The position numbers and the translations under genes were made by a program. From NCBI RefSeq assembly GCF_900205755.1, contig NZ_OANS01000004.1, positions 239,369 to 303,368 of the forward strand: a stretch of DNA of 64,000 nucleotides, in the 5' to 3' direction. Shown in pieces: positions 1-9,212 of this stretch. The notes beneath the pieces are model-generated. The model made no database searches, was not told the DNA's origin, and saw only the letters and a list, made by a program, of their open reading frames with translations. Position 1 is the stretch's first letter. Each line of letters begins with the position of its first letter. This DNA is from Polynucleobacter meluiroseus (lineage in GTDB: Bacteria > Pseudomonadota > Gammaproteobacteria > Burkholderiales > Burkholderiaceae).

Positions 1-43
1 CGTCAGATGAATAGTGGGCGCTATGGAGTGAGAATAGCGTTTT

Positions 44-73
44 TTGACAGTAATTTGGCGTAAAAGCTATAAT
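44..73 (+). promoter_or_regulatory. Promoter of tRNA-His
   Basis: A perfect -35 hexamer TTGACA (44-49) and a perfect -10 hexamer TATAAT (68-73) are separated by 18 bases. The tRNA begins 14 bases after the -10 box. This is the best sigma-70-like promoter I can see in the window. Confidence 0.85.
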
Positions 74-87
74 CTTGACTCTACTAT

Positions 88-164
88 GGCGGACGTAGCT
101 CAGTTGGTAGAGTCCCAGATTGTGATTCTGGTTGTCGCGGGTTCGAGCCCCGTCGTTCGCCCCA
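88..164 (+). tRNA. tRNA-His (GTG)
   Basis: A full cloverleaf with the anticodon GTG in the loop TTGTGAT. The acceptor stem has eight pairs (GGCGGACG with CGTTCGCC), including the extra G-1 typical of tRNA-His, and CCA is encoded (162-164). The T arm GGGTTCGAGCCCC is canonical. It is a single-gene transcription unit with its own promoter and terminator. Confidence 0.96.
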
Positions 165-183
165 TCAATAGATGTCATTAAAG

Positions 184-204
184 CTTCCCCTGGGAAGTTT
201 TTTT
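184..204 (+). terminator. Intrinsic terminator of tRNA-His
   Basis: A six-pair stem (CTTCCC 184-189 with GGGAAG 192-197) is followed directly by seven T residues. It lies 20 bases after the tRNA CCA end. Confidence 0.85.
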
Positions 205-351
205 GTTATTCACCTTTAGTAGATCCAACAAACAACCCCTTTTTTGAGCTACTCGGCTTAAAAAGTAGTCAGGCACTACATTACGTTGAATAAGTGAAAT
301 TCTCTGTAAATGCGAAGCCAAAAATGATCCTTTATACTTAAAGATAACCTT

Positions 352-1137
352 GTGTATCGGGGTTGTGCGGCTTTGCGCATAATGCATTCCCATCAATTGG
401 CACTGCAAGCACAGAATAAAGATTTTGTGCATACCTTTTTTTGTGGCGTCGCAAAAATTGGCGGGGGTGCAGTCACCTACAAAATATTATATGAGTGCAT
501 ACCAAGCTTGGAAGTGCTCGATTCTGATTCAATGGTAATGAGGGTAGTACTGCGCTTCTTGACTGCCGCAGGTATCAACACTGGTAGCTCAATGGAAATT
601 CAGACCCTAGATAAGCATTTATCCAAAACCTCCAACCGCCTTTATGAAACTTACGAGTACAGCATCCTCAAAGTCTTGAGTCATGAAGAGGCGATGCGCT
701 TATCTGAAACGGCTACGGTCCTCAGCTGCTTTAAAGGTGAACAGTTGATTGAGCATGGTGAGCAAGCGGATAGCATGTTCTTGGTCTCTGAAGGCTCACT
801 TGAAGTCAAGATTCCCGATAAAAATGAGCAAATGATCACCGTCGCAACTTTATGGCCTGGAGATTGTGTAGGGGAGATGTCATTACTGACTGGTGCCCCA
901 AGATCAGCCGATGTTTTTGCTAAGACAGATACGGTCTTGGTTGAGATTAAGAAGGACAATATTGCCCCCATTTTGGAATCCAATCCGAGGTTGATTAATG
1001 ACATCTCTGATTTGCTTGCCAAACGACAGGCTCATTCGGCATCAGCGGCGAGCAATGCTGGTAAGGATGATTTGCGTGAGCAAAGTAAGGGCTTGGCTAA
1101 GAAAATTCTGCAGTTCTTTTTTAAGAAGAAGGCTTGA
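352..1137 (+). CDS. Cyclic nucleotide-binding domain protein, possible remnant of an MscS-type channel
   Basis: Residues about 105-225 form a cNMP-binding (CAP_ED) fold, with the phosphate-cassette-like stretch GEMSLLTGAPRSADV and the earlier GEQLIEHGEQADSMF. No helix-turn-helix follows, so it is not a CRP-type regulator. The C-terminus is basic (QFFFKKKA). The part before the domain (residues about 40-90, ending RFLTAAGI) faintly resembles the C-terminal domain of MscS-family channels, which in the bCNG subgroup carry such a cNMP domain, but no membrane segments precede it. The listed GTG start (352) and an ATG at 382 both lack a good ribosome binding site, so the 5' end is uncertain. The channel link is inference. 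Confidence 0.6.
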   Translation: MYRGCAALRIMHSHQLALQAQNKDFVHTFFCGVAKIGGGAVTYKILYECIPSLEVLDSDSMVMRVVLRFLTAAGINTGSSMEIQTLDKHLSKTSNRLYETYEYSILKVLSHEEAMRLSETATVLSCFKGEQLIEHGEQADSMFLVSEGSLEVKIPDKNEQMITVATLWPGDCVGEMSLLTGAPRSADVFAKTDTVLVEIKKDNIAPILESNPRLINDISDLLAKRQAHSASAASNAGKDDLREQSKGLAKKILQFFFKKKA

Positions 1138-1185
1138 TTCGTCTTAGCGTCAATTCCCCTGAGATAGCATCACTCAAGGTATAGT

Positions 1186-2523
1186 TTGCTGCTCATGACT
1201 GAATTAACCCACTCTACAGCTAGCGAAATTGAAATCACCCCTGAATATCAGGCTGTCATTGACGCTATAGAGCGTCATGACCCTTATATTTTTGTCAGTG
1301 GTAAAGCCGGTACAGGTAAGACCACGCTGATTACTTATCTACGAGAGCATATTGTGGGTAATGTTGTGGTAGTAGCCCCCACAGGGGTTGCCGCACTGCA
1401 GGTGAAGGGTGTGACCATTCATTCTTTCTTTCGTCTGCCACCGCGCCTGATCTTTCCTGAAGAGGACATTAAGCCGTTAAAAGATAAGCGTCTTTATAAA
1501 GATATTCGCTTGCTTGTCATAGATGAGATCTCTATGGTGCGGGCTGATTTGGTCGATGCCATGGACTTATTCTTGCGTGAGAACGGGCCTCAAAAAGGGC
1601 AGCCTTTTGGCGGTATTCAAGTGATGTTTGTGGGTGATTTGTTTCAGCTGCCGCCAGTGGTTTCCGGTGGTGATATGCAAGTCCTTTCTGAGCGTGGTTA
1701 CGAAGGCCCTTATTTCTTTTGTGCCATGGCATTGCACCGTAAAGACGTCACGATGGTGGAGCTTTCCAAGATCTTCCGCCAAAAAGATGTGCACTTCGCG
1801 GCATTACTGAATCGCATCCGCGTTAATCAGGATATTGATGAGGCGCTAGATACCCTCAATGCGCAATGCTTTCGAGCCAATGAAGCGCTTGATGAGCAAA
1901 CTATTACTCTCACGACTACGAATGCCAGGGCTGATCAAATTAATGGGGCAGGCTTAAGAGCGCTCACAACGGCCGCCACAGTGTATGCAGGGAAGACTAC
2001 GGGTAAGTTCAACATTGATGAGCGCAATTTACCTTCACCGAATCAGCTCAGCCTGAAGGTGGGCGCCAAGGTGATGTTTACGGCAACGGATAGTAATTTT
2101 CCCAAGCGGTGGGTAAATGGCACGATTGGTATTGTGCGTGAGCTATTACCCAATACCGTTAAGGTGATGGTGCAAAACGGCGCGTACTCCAACACAGTGG
2201 AAGTAAAAGGGCACCAGTGGGAGTCTTACCGCTATGACCATGACATGATGTCTGGCAGGATTTCACCGAGCATCGTTGGCACTTTTGAGCAAATCCCGCT
2301 GATGCTTGCTTGGGCAGTAACAATTCATAAAAGCCAAGGAAAAACCTTAGATAAGATCAAGGTGGATCTTTCTTCGGGGGCATTTGCTTCAGGGCAAGTC
2401 TATGTAGCCTTGAGTCGTTGCACCTCAATCGAAGGCATTACTTTGGAGCGACCCATTTCACCGCGGGATGTGAGTTGCGATCTAGAGGTCAAGCGCTTTT
2501 ATATGACTTGCTTACCTAGCTAA
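1186..2523 (+). CDS. Pif1-like DNA helicase (AAA ATPase)
   Basis: Superfamily 1B helicase of the Pif1/RecD2 type. Visible motifs in order: Walker A GKAGTGKTTL near residue 40, motif Ia APTGVAALQVKGVTIHSFF, Walker B VIDEISMV, motif III VGDLFQLPPV, and C-terminal WAVTIHKSQGKTLD and YVALSRC (motifs V and VI). Pif1 proteins unwind DNA 5' to 3' and resolve G-quadruplexes and stalled forks; the bacterial role here is inferred. A TTG start at 1186 has AAGG six bases upstream. The ATG at 1195 (442 residues) is the alternative but sits too far from that Shine-Dalgarno. The N-terminus has no extra domain. Confidence 0.88.
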   Translation: MLLMTELTHSTASEIEITPEYQAVIDAIERHDPYIFVSGKAGTGKTTLITYLREHIVGNVVVVAPTGVAALQVKGVTIHSFFRLPPRLIFPEEDIKPLKDKRLYKDIRLLVIDEISMVRADLVDAMDLFLRENGPQKGQPFGGIQVMFVGDLFQLPPVVSGGDMQVLSERGYEGPYFFCAMALHRKDVTMVELSKIFRQKDVHFAALLNRIRVNQDIDEALDTLNAQCFRANEALDEQTITLTTTNARADQINGAGLRALTTAATVYAGKTTGKFNIDERNLPSPNQLSLKVGAKVMFTATDSNFPKRWVNGTIGIVRELLPNTVKVMVQNGAYSNTVEVKGHQWESYRYDHDMMSGRISPSIVGTFEQIPLMLAWAVTIHKSQGKTLDKIKVDLSSGAFASGQVYVALSRCTSIEGITLERPISPRDVSCDLEVKRFYMTCLPS

Positions 2524-2573
2524 AAAATTGACCATTGGCAGTGCATTTCTTGGGCTAGAGGGGGCTGAAGAGT

Positions 2574-2600
2574 GACTGAGGATCGACTGAGGATCGACTG
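2574..2600. repeat. Short tandem repeat (11-base unit)
   Basis: The unit GACTGAGGATC occurs twice back to back and a third time as the partial unit GACTG. It lies in the 141-base gap between the helicase and manC. Just after it AGCTAAATT is repeated (2616-2624 and 2627-2635). Function unknown; the second pair could be a regulator site upstream of manC. Confidence 0.7.
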
Positions 2601-2664
2601 TACTGGATCTGATTGAGCTAAATTTCAGCTAAATTCTTGTATGATTTATCATTAAACCAACCTT

Positions 2665-4170
2665 ATGGATAAGCCTTTGAGCACAACCCCAGTTATTCCA
2701 GTCATTCTTTGTGGTGGATCGGGTACGCGCCTTTGGCCTCTCTCAAGATCTGGCTTTCCTAAGCAATTTTTGGTGTTATCGGGCGATGATTCAAGTCAAA
2801 GCCTGTTTCAACAGGCAATTACGCGTATCAATTCAATTGCCAGCCCCGATATTCATTTAGGCTCGACCTTCATTGTGACCAATGAGGATCATCGGTTTTT
2901 GGCGCTCGATCAACTGCGTGAACTCACAGGAATTGAGGCAACCTTGCTATTGGAGCCGGTGGGCCGCAACACTGCGCCCGCGCTGACATTAGCAGCGCTA
3001 GAGGCAAAAGAGGGCGTTGGTGACGGCTTTGCGGATCCGATTTTGGTTATTACTCCCGCGGATCAGACGGTAAAAAACACTGCAGCATTCACGCAAGCAT
3101 TGCGAGATTGTGTGGCGATAGTGGATGCGGATCAGAGTAAGTGCACGATTGCCATTTTGGGTATTACTCCGACTTCACCAGAAACAGGTTACGGCTATAT
3201 TAAGCGCACCGGTACTGCAGGCGCCCATCATGAATACACCGTTGAAACATTTGTTGAAAAACCGAATGTTGCTACAGCACAAAGCTATCTAGCGGATGGC
3301 AGTTATTTGTGGAATAGCGGCATGTTTGTGATGCGTGCCAGCACTTGGTTGTCTGCTTTAAAAGAGTTTCGCGCTGATATTTTTGGCGCTACTGAAACGG
3401 CCTGGGTCGGCAAAACAGTAGATCAAAGTGGTAGCACCGCTTTTGTTAGGCCCGATAAGGCTGTTTTTCAAACAATCCCGAGTGAGTCGATTGACTACGC
3501 CGTGATTGAGAAATGCCCAGGCAGTCAATACACCGTGAAAATGTTGGAACTGGATGCGGGCTGGAATGATTTGGGTGCATGGGACGCGGTGTGGCAAGTG
3601 GGTAAGCAGGACGGCCAAGGTAATGTCACGACAGGGGATGTCCTGCTGGCAAATACGAATAATTCCTTGATTCATGCCACCAGCCGTTTAGTGAGCGTGG
3701 TTGGAGTTGATGACCTCATCGTGGTTGAGACTGCCGATGCCGTAATGGTGGCGCATCGCTCTAGTAGTCAAGACGTTAAACATATCGTCAATCAATTAGA
3801 GGCTCAGCAACGCGAAGAGAAGAACTTGCATCGCAAGGTTGCTCGCCCTTGGGGTTGGTACGATAGTGTGGATGAGGGCGAGCGTTTTAAAGTGAAGCGT
3901 ATTCAGGTAAAACCGGGTGCCAGTCTTTCTTTACAAATGCACCACCATCGCGCCGAGCATTGGATTGTGGTTAAGGGGGTGGCCGAAATTACTAATGGCG
4001 ATCAAGTGATTCTTCTGTCAGAAAATCAAAGCACCTATATTCCTTTGGGGCAAACTCACCGATTGGCCAATCCAGGCGTCTTACCATTAGAAATTATTGA
4101 AGTGCAATCGGGCAGCTATTTGGGTGAAGATGATATTGTCCGTTTTGAAGATACCTATGGTCGCAGTTAA
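2665..4170 (+). CDS. manC: Mannose-1-phosphate guanylyltransferase / mannose-6-phosphate isomerase
   Basis: Bifunctional type II enzyme. It interconverts fructose-6-P and mannose-6-P and makes GDP-mannose from mannose-1-P and GTP. The N-terminal nucleotidyltransferase begins with the pyrophosphorylase signature GGSGTRLWPLSR near residue 17, followed by FVEKP. The C-terminal cupin isomerase (residues about 390-495) carries RPWGWY and the metal-binding QMHHHRAEHW near residue 425. Length (501) is normal for the two-domain form. It heads manC-gmd-fcl. The missing step, phosphomannomutase, may be supplied by the gene at 37001-38386. Confidence 0.96.
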   Translation: MDKPLSTTPVIPVILCGGSGTRLWPLSRSGFPKQFLVLSGDDSSQSLFQQAITRINSIASPDIHLGSTFIVTNEDHRFLALDQLRELTGIEATLLLEPVGRNTAPALTLAALEAKEGVGDGFADPILVITPADQTVKNTAAFTQALRDCVAIVDADQSKCTIAILGITPTSPETGYGYIKRTGTAGAHHEYTVETFVEKPNVATAQSYLADGSYLWNSGMFVMRASTWLSALKEFRADIFGATETAWVGKTVDQSGSTAFVRPDKAVFQTIPSESIDYAVIEKCPGSQYTVKMLELDAGWNDLGAWDAVWQVGKQDGQGNVTTGDVLLANTNNSLIHATSRLVSVVGVDDLIVVETADAVMVAHRSSSQDVKHIVNQLEAQQREEKNLHRKVARPWGWYDSVDEGERFKVKRIQVKPGASLSLQMHHHRAEHWIVVKGVAEITNGDQVILLSENQSTYIPLGQTHRLANPGVLPLEIIEVQSGSYLGEDDIVRFEDTYGRS

Positions 4171-4233
4171 TTACCCAAACATTTAATTCATTTTTTCAAC
4201 ATTGTTGACCCATTAGTTAAGAAGAGTAAAGCC

Positions 4234-5361
4234 ATGACCAAGACACAAAAAGTCGCCCTGATTACCGGTATTACCGGCCAAGATGGCTCCTATCTGGCGG
4301 AGTTCCTCTTGGAAAAAGGCTACATCGTGCATGGCATTAAGCGCCGTGCCTCTTCTTTTAACACTAGCCGTATTGATCATATTTACGAAGATCCGCATAC
4401 ACCGCATCCAGATTTAATTTTGCACTACGGCGATTTAACTGACACGAGTAATTTGGTGCGCATCATTCAGCAAACCCAACCCGATGAAATTTATAACTTG
4501 GGAGCTCAGTCCCACGTGGCCGTCTCGTTTGAATCCCCCGAGTACACCGCAGACGTAGATGCGCTTGGACCATTAAGAATGCTCGAAGCCATCCGTATTT
4601 TGGGTCTAGAGCAAAAGACCCGTTTTTATCAGGCCTCGACTTCAGAGCTCTACGGTCAGGTCCAAGAAATACCTCAAAAAGAAACCACCCCCTTTTATCC
4701 GCGTAGTCCTTACGCAGTGGCCAAGATGTATGCCTACTGGATTACGGTAAATTACCGTGAAGCCTATGGTATGTATGCCTGTAATGGCATTCTCTTTAAC
4801 CATGAGTCAAAGCGCCGTGGTGAGACTTTTGTGACGCGTAAGGTCACTCGTGGATTAGCTAATATTGCCCTTGGTTTAGAAAAGTGCCTGTTTATGGGCA
4901 ATATCGACGCCTTGCGTGATTGGGGTCATGCCAAAGACTATGTACGCATGCAGTGGCTCATGCTCCAGCAAGATCAGCCAGATGATTTTGTCATTGCCAC
5001 AGGCGTGCAATTTACTGTCCGTGAATTTATTATCCGTAGCGCCAAACAATTGGGTATCACCCTTCGGTTTGAAGGCACTGCCGAGAACGAAAAAGCGATT
5101 GTGGCAAGTATTGAAGGTGATAAAGCGCCTGCATTAACAGTGGGTGACGTGATTGTCCAAATCGACCCCCGTTACTATCGTCCTACGGAAGTAGAGACGC
5201 TTCTAGGTGACCCCACTAAGGCGAAAGAAAAGCTTGGCTGGGTGCCTGAGATTACCTTGGATCAGATGATTGAAGAAATGGTTTCGAATGACCATAGTGA
5301 GGCTAAGCAAGTGGCCTTGTTAAAACAAAATGGATACGTCGTCTCCGTTTCTGTTGAATAA
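4234..5361 (+). CDS. gmd: GDP-mannose 4,6-dehydratase
   Basis: Extended short-chain dehydrogenase converting GDP-D-mannose to GDP-4-keto-6-deoxy-D-mannose. The NADP-binding glycine motif GITGQDG (residues 12-18) is followed by the catalytic Ser/Thr region ASTSELYG (near 135) and YAVAK (Tyr160, Lys164). GVQFTVREF and the C-terminal [20 protein letters not shown] are typical of the family, as is the 375-residue length. It lies 63 bases after manC and 40 before fcl, in pathway order. Confidence 0.97.
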   Translation: MTKTQKVALITGITGQDGSYLAEFLLEKGYIVHGIKRRASSFNTSRIDHIYEDPHTPHPDLILHYGDLTDTSNLVRIIQQTQPDEIYNLGAQSHVAVSFESPEYTADVDALGPLRMLEAIRILGLEQKTRFYQASTSELYGQVQEIPQKETTPFYPRSPYAVAKMYAYWITVNYREAYGMYACNGILFNHESKRRGETFVTRKVTRGLANIALGLEKCLFMGNIDALRDWGHAKDYVRMQWLMLQQDQPDDFVIATGVQFTVREFIIRSAKQLGITLRFEGTAENEKAIVASIEGDKAPALTVGDVIVQIDPRYYRPTEVETLLGDPTKAKEKLGWVPEITLDQMIEEMVSNDHSEAKQVALLKQNGYVVSVSVE

Positions 5362-5401
5362 ATCTATTGTCCAAAACTACTAAAAAGAAAAGAACTACTG
5401 A

Positions 5402-6388
5402 GTGACCGCTGATTTAGATTCTCCATTGCAAAAAAAAATATACATAGCCGGACATCGTGGGATGGTGGGTTCTAGTATTGAGCGCAATCTTCAGGCCAAA
5501 GGCTTTACCAATATTGTCACTAGAACACACGCTGAGCTGGACTTGACTGACCAGGCAGCGGTGCAGAAATTTTTTGCGCAAGAGAAGTTGGATGAGGTGT
5601 ACCTAGCGGCAGCCAAAGTGGGTGGTATTCATGCGAATAATACTTTTCCAGCAGAATTTATTTATCAAAACTTGATGGTGCAAAACAATGTCATTCATCA
5701 GGCATTTGTTCATGGCGTTAAAAAACTGCTGTTCTTAGGATCTAGTTGCATTTATCCCAAGCTAGCTCCTCAGCCTATGGCTGAAGAGGCTTTGCTAACT
5801 GGGCAGTTAGAACCAACCAACGAACCCTATGCCATTGCCAAGATCGCCGGCATTAAGATGTGTGAAAGTTACAACCGTCAATATGGTGAGACACATGGGA
5901 TTGATTACCGCTCAGTCATGCCCACCAATCTCTATGGCCCTGGTGATAACTACCATCCCGAAAATAGCCATGTGATTCCGGCGCTGATTCGACGCTTTCA
6001 TGAGGCGAAGCTGGCAAATGCGCCTGAAGTGGTGATTTGGGGAACGGGTACCCCTAGGCGTGAGTTTCTATTCGTTGACGATATGGCGGCAGCATCAGTC
6101 TTTGTGATGAATCTGGATAAGGCAATTTACGATCAACACACGCAGCCTATGCAAAGCCATATTAATGTCGGCTTTGGTAGTGATGTCACAATTGCGGAGT
6201 TAGCAAAGGCAGTTAGTGATGCCGTGGGGTATCAAGGAAAAATCAGTTTTGACCCAAGTAAACCCGATGGTTCACCGCGTAAGTGGATGGACTCTGGGAG
6301 GTTAAATCGCTTGGGCTGGAATGCCCAAGTTGGCTTAGCAGAGGGTCTTAATAGGGCCTATGCCGAGTTTCAGCAAGCCATTGGCTAG
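5402..6388 (+). CDS. fcl: GDP-L-fucose synthase
   Basis: Epimerase/reductase that completes GDP-L-fucose from the Gmd product. The N-terminus has the Rossmann motif GHRGMVGSS (from residue 17), then SSCIYP and the catalytic YAIAK (Tyr143). The C-terminal [13 protein letters not shown] is a family signature. The start is GTG at 5402, with no ATG nearby; the upstream AAAAGAAAAGAA run gives only a weak ribosome binding site. No glycosyltransferase follows, so the fucose acceptor is encoded elsewhere. Confidence 0.95.
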   Translation: MTADLDSPLQKKIYIAGHRGMVGSSIERNLQAKGFTNIVTRTHAELDLTDQAAVQKFFAQEKLDEVYLAAAKVGGIHANNTFPAEFIYQNLMVQNNVIHQAFVHGVKKLLFLGSSCIYPKLAPQPMAEEALLTGQLEPTNEPYAIAKIAGIKMCESYNRQYGETHGIDYRSVMPTNLYGPGDNYHPENSHVIPALIRRFHEAKLANAPEVVIWGTGTPRREFLFVDDMAAASVFVMNLDKAIYDQHTQPMQSHINVGFGSDVTIAELAKAVSDAVGYQGKISFDPSKPDGSPRKWMDSGRLNRLGWNAQVGLAEGLNRAYAEFQQAIG

Positions 6389-6410
6389 ACCTTAGAGTTC
6401 ATTCAAAAAC

Positions 6411-6435
6411 TGTCGGTATGTCGGTATGTCGGTAT
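6411..6435. repeat. Three tandem copies of TGTCGGTA
   Basis: An 8-base unit is repeated exactly three times (6411-6418, 6419-6426, 6427-6434) between the convergent ends of fcl and the gamma-glutamyltransferase gene. No terminator hairpin is evident in this gap. It may be a slippage product. Confidence 0.8.
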
Positions 6436-6449
6436 TGTGCAGTGATATT

Positions 6450-8039
6450 TTAAAACCCGGCAGCTAAGCCATCGCGACGATGATCGCTGCCTGCAATATA
6501 AGCGCTTGTAATATCCTCGCCCAGTAGTGCGATCGCTTGAGCGCTGCCAAAATCTAGGCTATTAACTGGCATCACGGTGACCTCATGCCCCATCGCTCTC
6601 AATTCGTCAACGGTGGCCGTTGGCATTGAGGCTTCCACAGTCAACTTTCCTAAATCATCAATACGCCAGCGTGGTGCATCAGAACATGCTTGGGGATTGA
6701 GATATTCATCGATAAAGCGCATGACAAATTGAATTTGACCTTGGGGTTGCATGTTGCCGCCCATGACGCCAAATGCCATCGTTGGTTTATTTCCCTTAGT
6801 TAAAAAGGCGGGCAGAATTGTATGGAAGGGGCGCTTACCAGGCGATACTTGATTGGGATGGCCGCTTTCCAAATTGAAGCTCATCCCCCGATTATGAAAA
6901 GCAATGCCACCAGGTGCAACAACCCCCGAACCAAACCCTTTAAAGTTCGATTGAATATAAGAAATCATCATGCCAGAGGTATCAGCAGCGCAAAGATAAA
7001 CCGTGCCACCTGCATGGGGATCGCCAGGGCCATAAGAGCCAGCTTGCTGATGATTAATTAACTCTGCGCGACTTGCTAAGTAGTTTCGATCCAATAGCTC
7101 GCTAATAGTGGTGTTCATCGTGCTGCATTCAGAAACATAGGCATAGGCATCAGCAAAAGCCATGCGCATCGCTTCTACCTGCAAATGAATACGCCCAGCA
7201 GAATTGGCGGGGTACTGTTTAACATTGGCTGCTTGCAAAATACCGAGCGCCATTTGCGCCGCAATACCTGAGCCATTGGGTGGGATTTCATGAAGGGTAA
7301 ATTCACCATAATCAAACGCTAAAGGCTTGACCCATTCGGCTTTGTGATTTGCAAAGTCAGCCAAAGTAAAGCAACCACCCGTTTGCTCTGCAAAAGTGAC
7401 CATGCTTTTTGCAAGTTCACCTGTGTAAAAACTAGCGCCATGAGAATCCGCAATGGCTTGTAAGGTTTTGGCTTGTTCAGGATAGCGCCAAATTTGACCG
7501 GCAGTAGGCGCTTTGCCATCTATCAGAAAAGAGGATGCAAAGCCAGGTTGTGCTTTGAGAATAGGAATCGCTTCACGCCATTGGCGTGCAATCACCGGTG
7601 AGACCGGAAAGCCATTGGTGGCGTAATCGATTGCACGTTTAAATAATTGAGCAAATGGCAGCTTACCGAATTTTTGGGAAAGTTCAACCCACCCAGAAAT
7701 CATGCCGGGCACCGTGACCGTATTCCAGCCAATGGGATCCATCACTGTCTTGCCAGCAAAATATTCTGGTGTCCATGCCGCTGGTGCGCGTCCGGAAGCA
7801 TTCAGACCGTGTAATTGCTGCCCATCCCAAATCAAGGCAAAGCCATCGCCACCGATGCCATTCATGGTGGGCTCAACAACGGTCAAAGTGATCGCAGTTG
7901 CTAAGGCGGCATCTACTGCATTGCCTCCATTTTGCAATGCTTCAATACCTGCTTGGGTAGCCAAGGGTTGTGAGCTAGCAACTGCATTGCGGGCGAGAAC
8001 TGGGGCGCGGCCGCCACCAAAAGGCGGGGAAATGATCAT
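6450..8039 (-). CDS. Gamma-glutamyltransferase family protein
   Basis: Ntn-hydrolase of the gamma-glutamyltranspeptidase family, which cleaves gamma-glutamyl bonds (glutathione and related amides) and matures by self-cleavage. The predicted nucleophile is Thr346 in HAGGTVYL, following a region that ends GPGDP. Downstream substrate-site motifs include NRGMSF, SPGKRPFHTI and the glycine pair GVMGGNMQPQGQ. Length 529 is normal. There is no evident signal peptide, so a cytoplasmic YwrD-like form is possible. It lies 50 bases downstream of the Bug receptor gene and is probably co-transcribed with it. Confidence 0.9.
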   Translation of the reverse strand: MIISPPFGGGRAPVLARNAVASSQPLATQAGIEALQNGGNAVDAALATAITLTVVEPTMNGIGGDGFALIWDGQQLHGLNASGRAPAAWTPEYFAGKTVMDPIGWNTVTVPGMISGWVELSQKFGKLPFAQLFKRAIDYATNGFPVSPVIARQWREAIPILKAQPGFASSFLIDGKAPTAGQIWRYPEQAKTLQAIADSHGASFYTGELAKSMVTFAEQTGGCFTLADFANHKAEWVKPLAFDYGEFTLHEIPPNGSGIAAQMALGILQAANVKQYPANSAGRIHLQVEAMRMAFADAYAYVSECSTMNTTISELLDRNYLASRAELINHQQAGSYGPGDPHAGGTVYLCAADTSGMMISYIQSNFKGFGSGVVAPGGIAFHNRGMSFNLESGHPNQVSPGKRPFHTILPAFLTKGNKPTMAFGVMGGNMQPQGQIQFVMRFIDEYLNPQACSDAPRWRIDDLGKLTVEASMPTATVDELRAMGHEVTVMPVNSLDFGSAQAIALLGEDITSAYIAGSDHRRDGLAAGF

Positions 8040-8089
8040 GATATTTTTATATTCGTGATTGGCTGGAAGAAAATCAATGCGCTAACAAC

Positions 8090-9091
8090 TTAGTCAATTT
8101 TAATATTAGCTGACTTCACTATTTTTTCCCATTTGCTAAATTCGGCGGTGGTGAGCTGACCAAGCTTTTCAGAATTGGCAAATTGCGGCTGGATTCCTTG
8201 ATTGGCCATACGTGCCTTGAAATCTGGATTGGTTAATATTTTACGAATCTCTTTCTCAAGCTTGGCAACGATGATCGGTGAGGTTCCCTTGGGTGCATAT
8301 ACCGCGTAATAGTTTTCTACGTCAAATTGTTTCATGCCGTCTTGGCCCATCGTAGGTACATTAGGCAAGAGGGGGCTGCGCTCTGTCGCAGCAATCGCAA
8401 TCGGGCGTAATTTCCCGCTTTGAATATGGGGCAATGAAGCGGTAACGCTGTCAAACATCATGAGCGTGTTGCCGGCTATCAAGTCAGGTAAAGCAAAGCT
8501 ACTGCCTTTGTAGGGAATGTGGGTGCCCTTAGCGCCAATGCGCTGCATAAATAATTCAGCTTCAAGATGGGATAGGCTGCCGTTGCCCTGTGAGGCATAG
8601 TTAAACTGCCCATTTTTGGATTTAATAAAGGCGATTAGCTCTGGCAGATTCTTAGCAGGTACAGAAGGGTTGATCACAATCAGATGCGGAACAGTGCCAA
8701 TTAAAGCGACTGGGACAAAATTAGTTCTCAGGTCAGTGGGCGCATTGGTAAAGAGTGCAGAGGCGATGGCTTGGTTGGTTAAGCCGCTGATATGGATGGT
8801 GTAGCCATCAGGCGCGGCTCTGGCCACTGCAGACAGACCGATCATGCCACCAGCACCAGGCTTATTTTCAATAATGACGGATTGCCCTAAAGCCTCACCC
8901 AGCGGGGCAGCAATGGCTCGAGCAAAAGAGTCGGTGGAGCCACCAGCAGGGAATGCCACCACGGCGACAATCGGTTTCTTAGGCCAGTCTTGATCAGGCG
9001 CACCCAAAACAGAGCCAACTAAGCCAATGGCAAGGCTCAGGGCTAAACCCAGGTTGAGACTAAAAGAAAGGGGCTTATTAAATGGTTTCAC
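8090..9091 (-). CDS. Bug-family periplasmic solute-binding protein (TctC type)
   Basis: Tripartite tricarboxylate receptor (Bug) family. The signal peptide (LGLALSLAIGLVGSVLGA) ends near residue 31, followed by the typical WPKKPI and FPAGGSTD, then VIIENKPGAGGMIG. The length of 333 is standard. Such receptors are abundant in Burkholderiales and bind organic acids, amino acids or similar small solutes; the ligand cannot be read from sequence. No tctAB membrane partners lie nearby, so it is an orphan receptor. Its linkage to the gamma-glutamyltransferase hints at a gamma-glutamyl or acidic amino acid ligand (inference). Confidence 0.9.
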   Translation of the reverse strand: MKPFNKPLSFSLNLGLALSLAIGLVGSVLGAPDQDWPKKPIVAVVAFPAGGSTDSFARAIAAPLGEALGQSVIIENKPGAGGMIGLSAVARAAPDGYTIHISGLTNQAIASALFTNAPTDLRTNFVPVALIGTVPHLIVINPSVPAKNLPELIAFIKSKNGQFNYASQGNGSLSHLEAELFMQRIGAKGTHIPYKGSSFALPDLIAGNTLMMFDSVTASLPHIQSGKLRPIAIAATERSPLLPNVPTMGQDGMKQFDVENYYAVYAPKGTSPIIVAKLEKEIRKILTNPDFKARMANQGIQPQFANSEKLGQLTTAEFSKWEKIVKSANIKID

Positions 9092-9212
9092 TGAAAATTC
9101 CTAGGGTTAATGCTTACGATGGTATTGCAAAAGCGCTTATAAAGGAAGCTAGATGAGATTTTGGTGGCCATGATGAAAACACGCTCAGCTGCCGTGCATT
9201 TAAACGATTGAA

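Noticed and set aside
178..432. 84-residue minus-strand open frame near tRNA-His
   Set aside because: It reads through the tRNA-His terminator and has no start signals or homology that I recognise.
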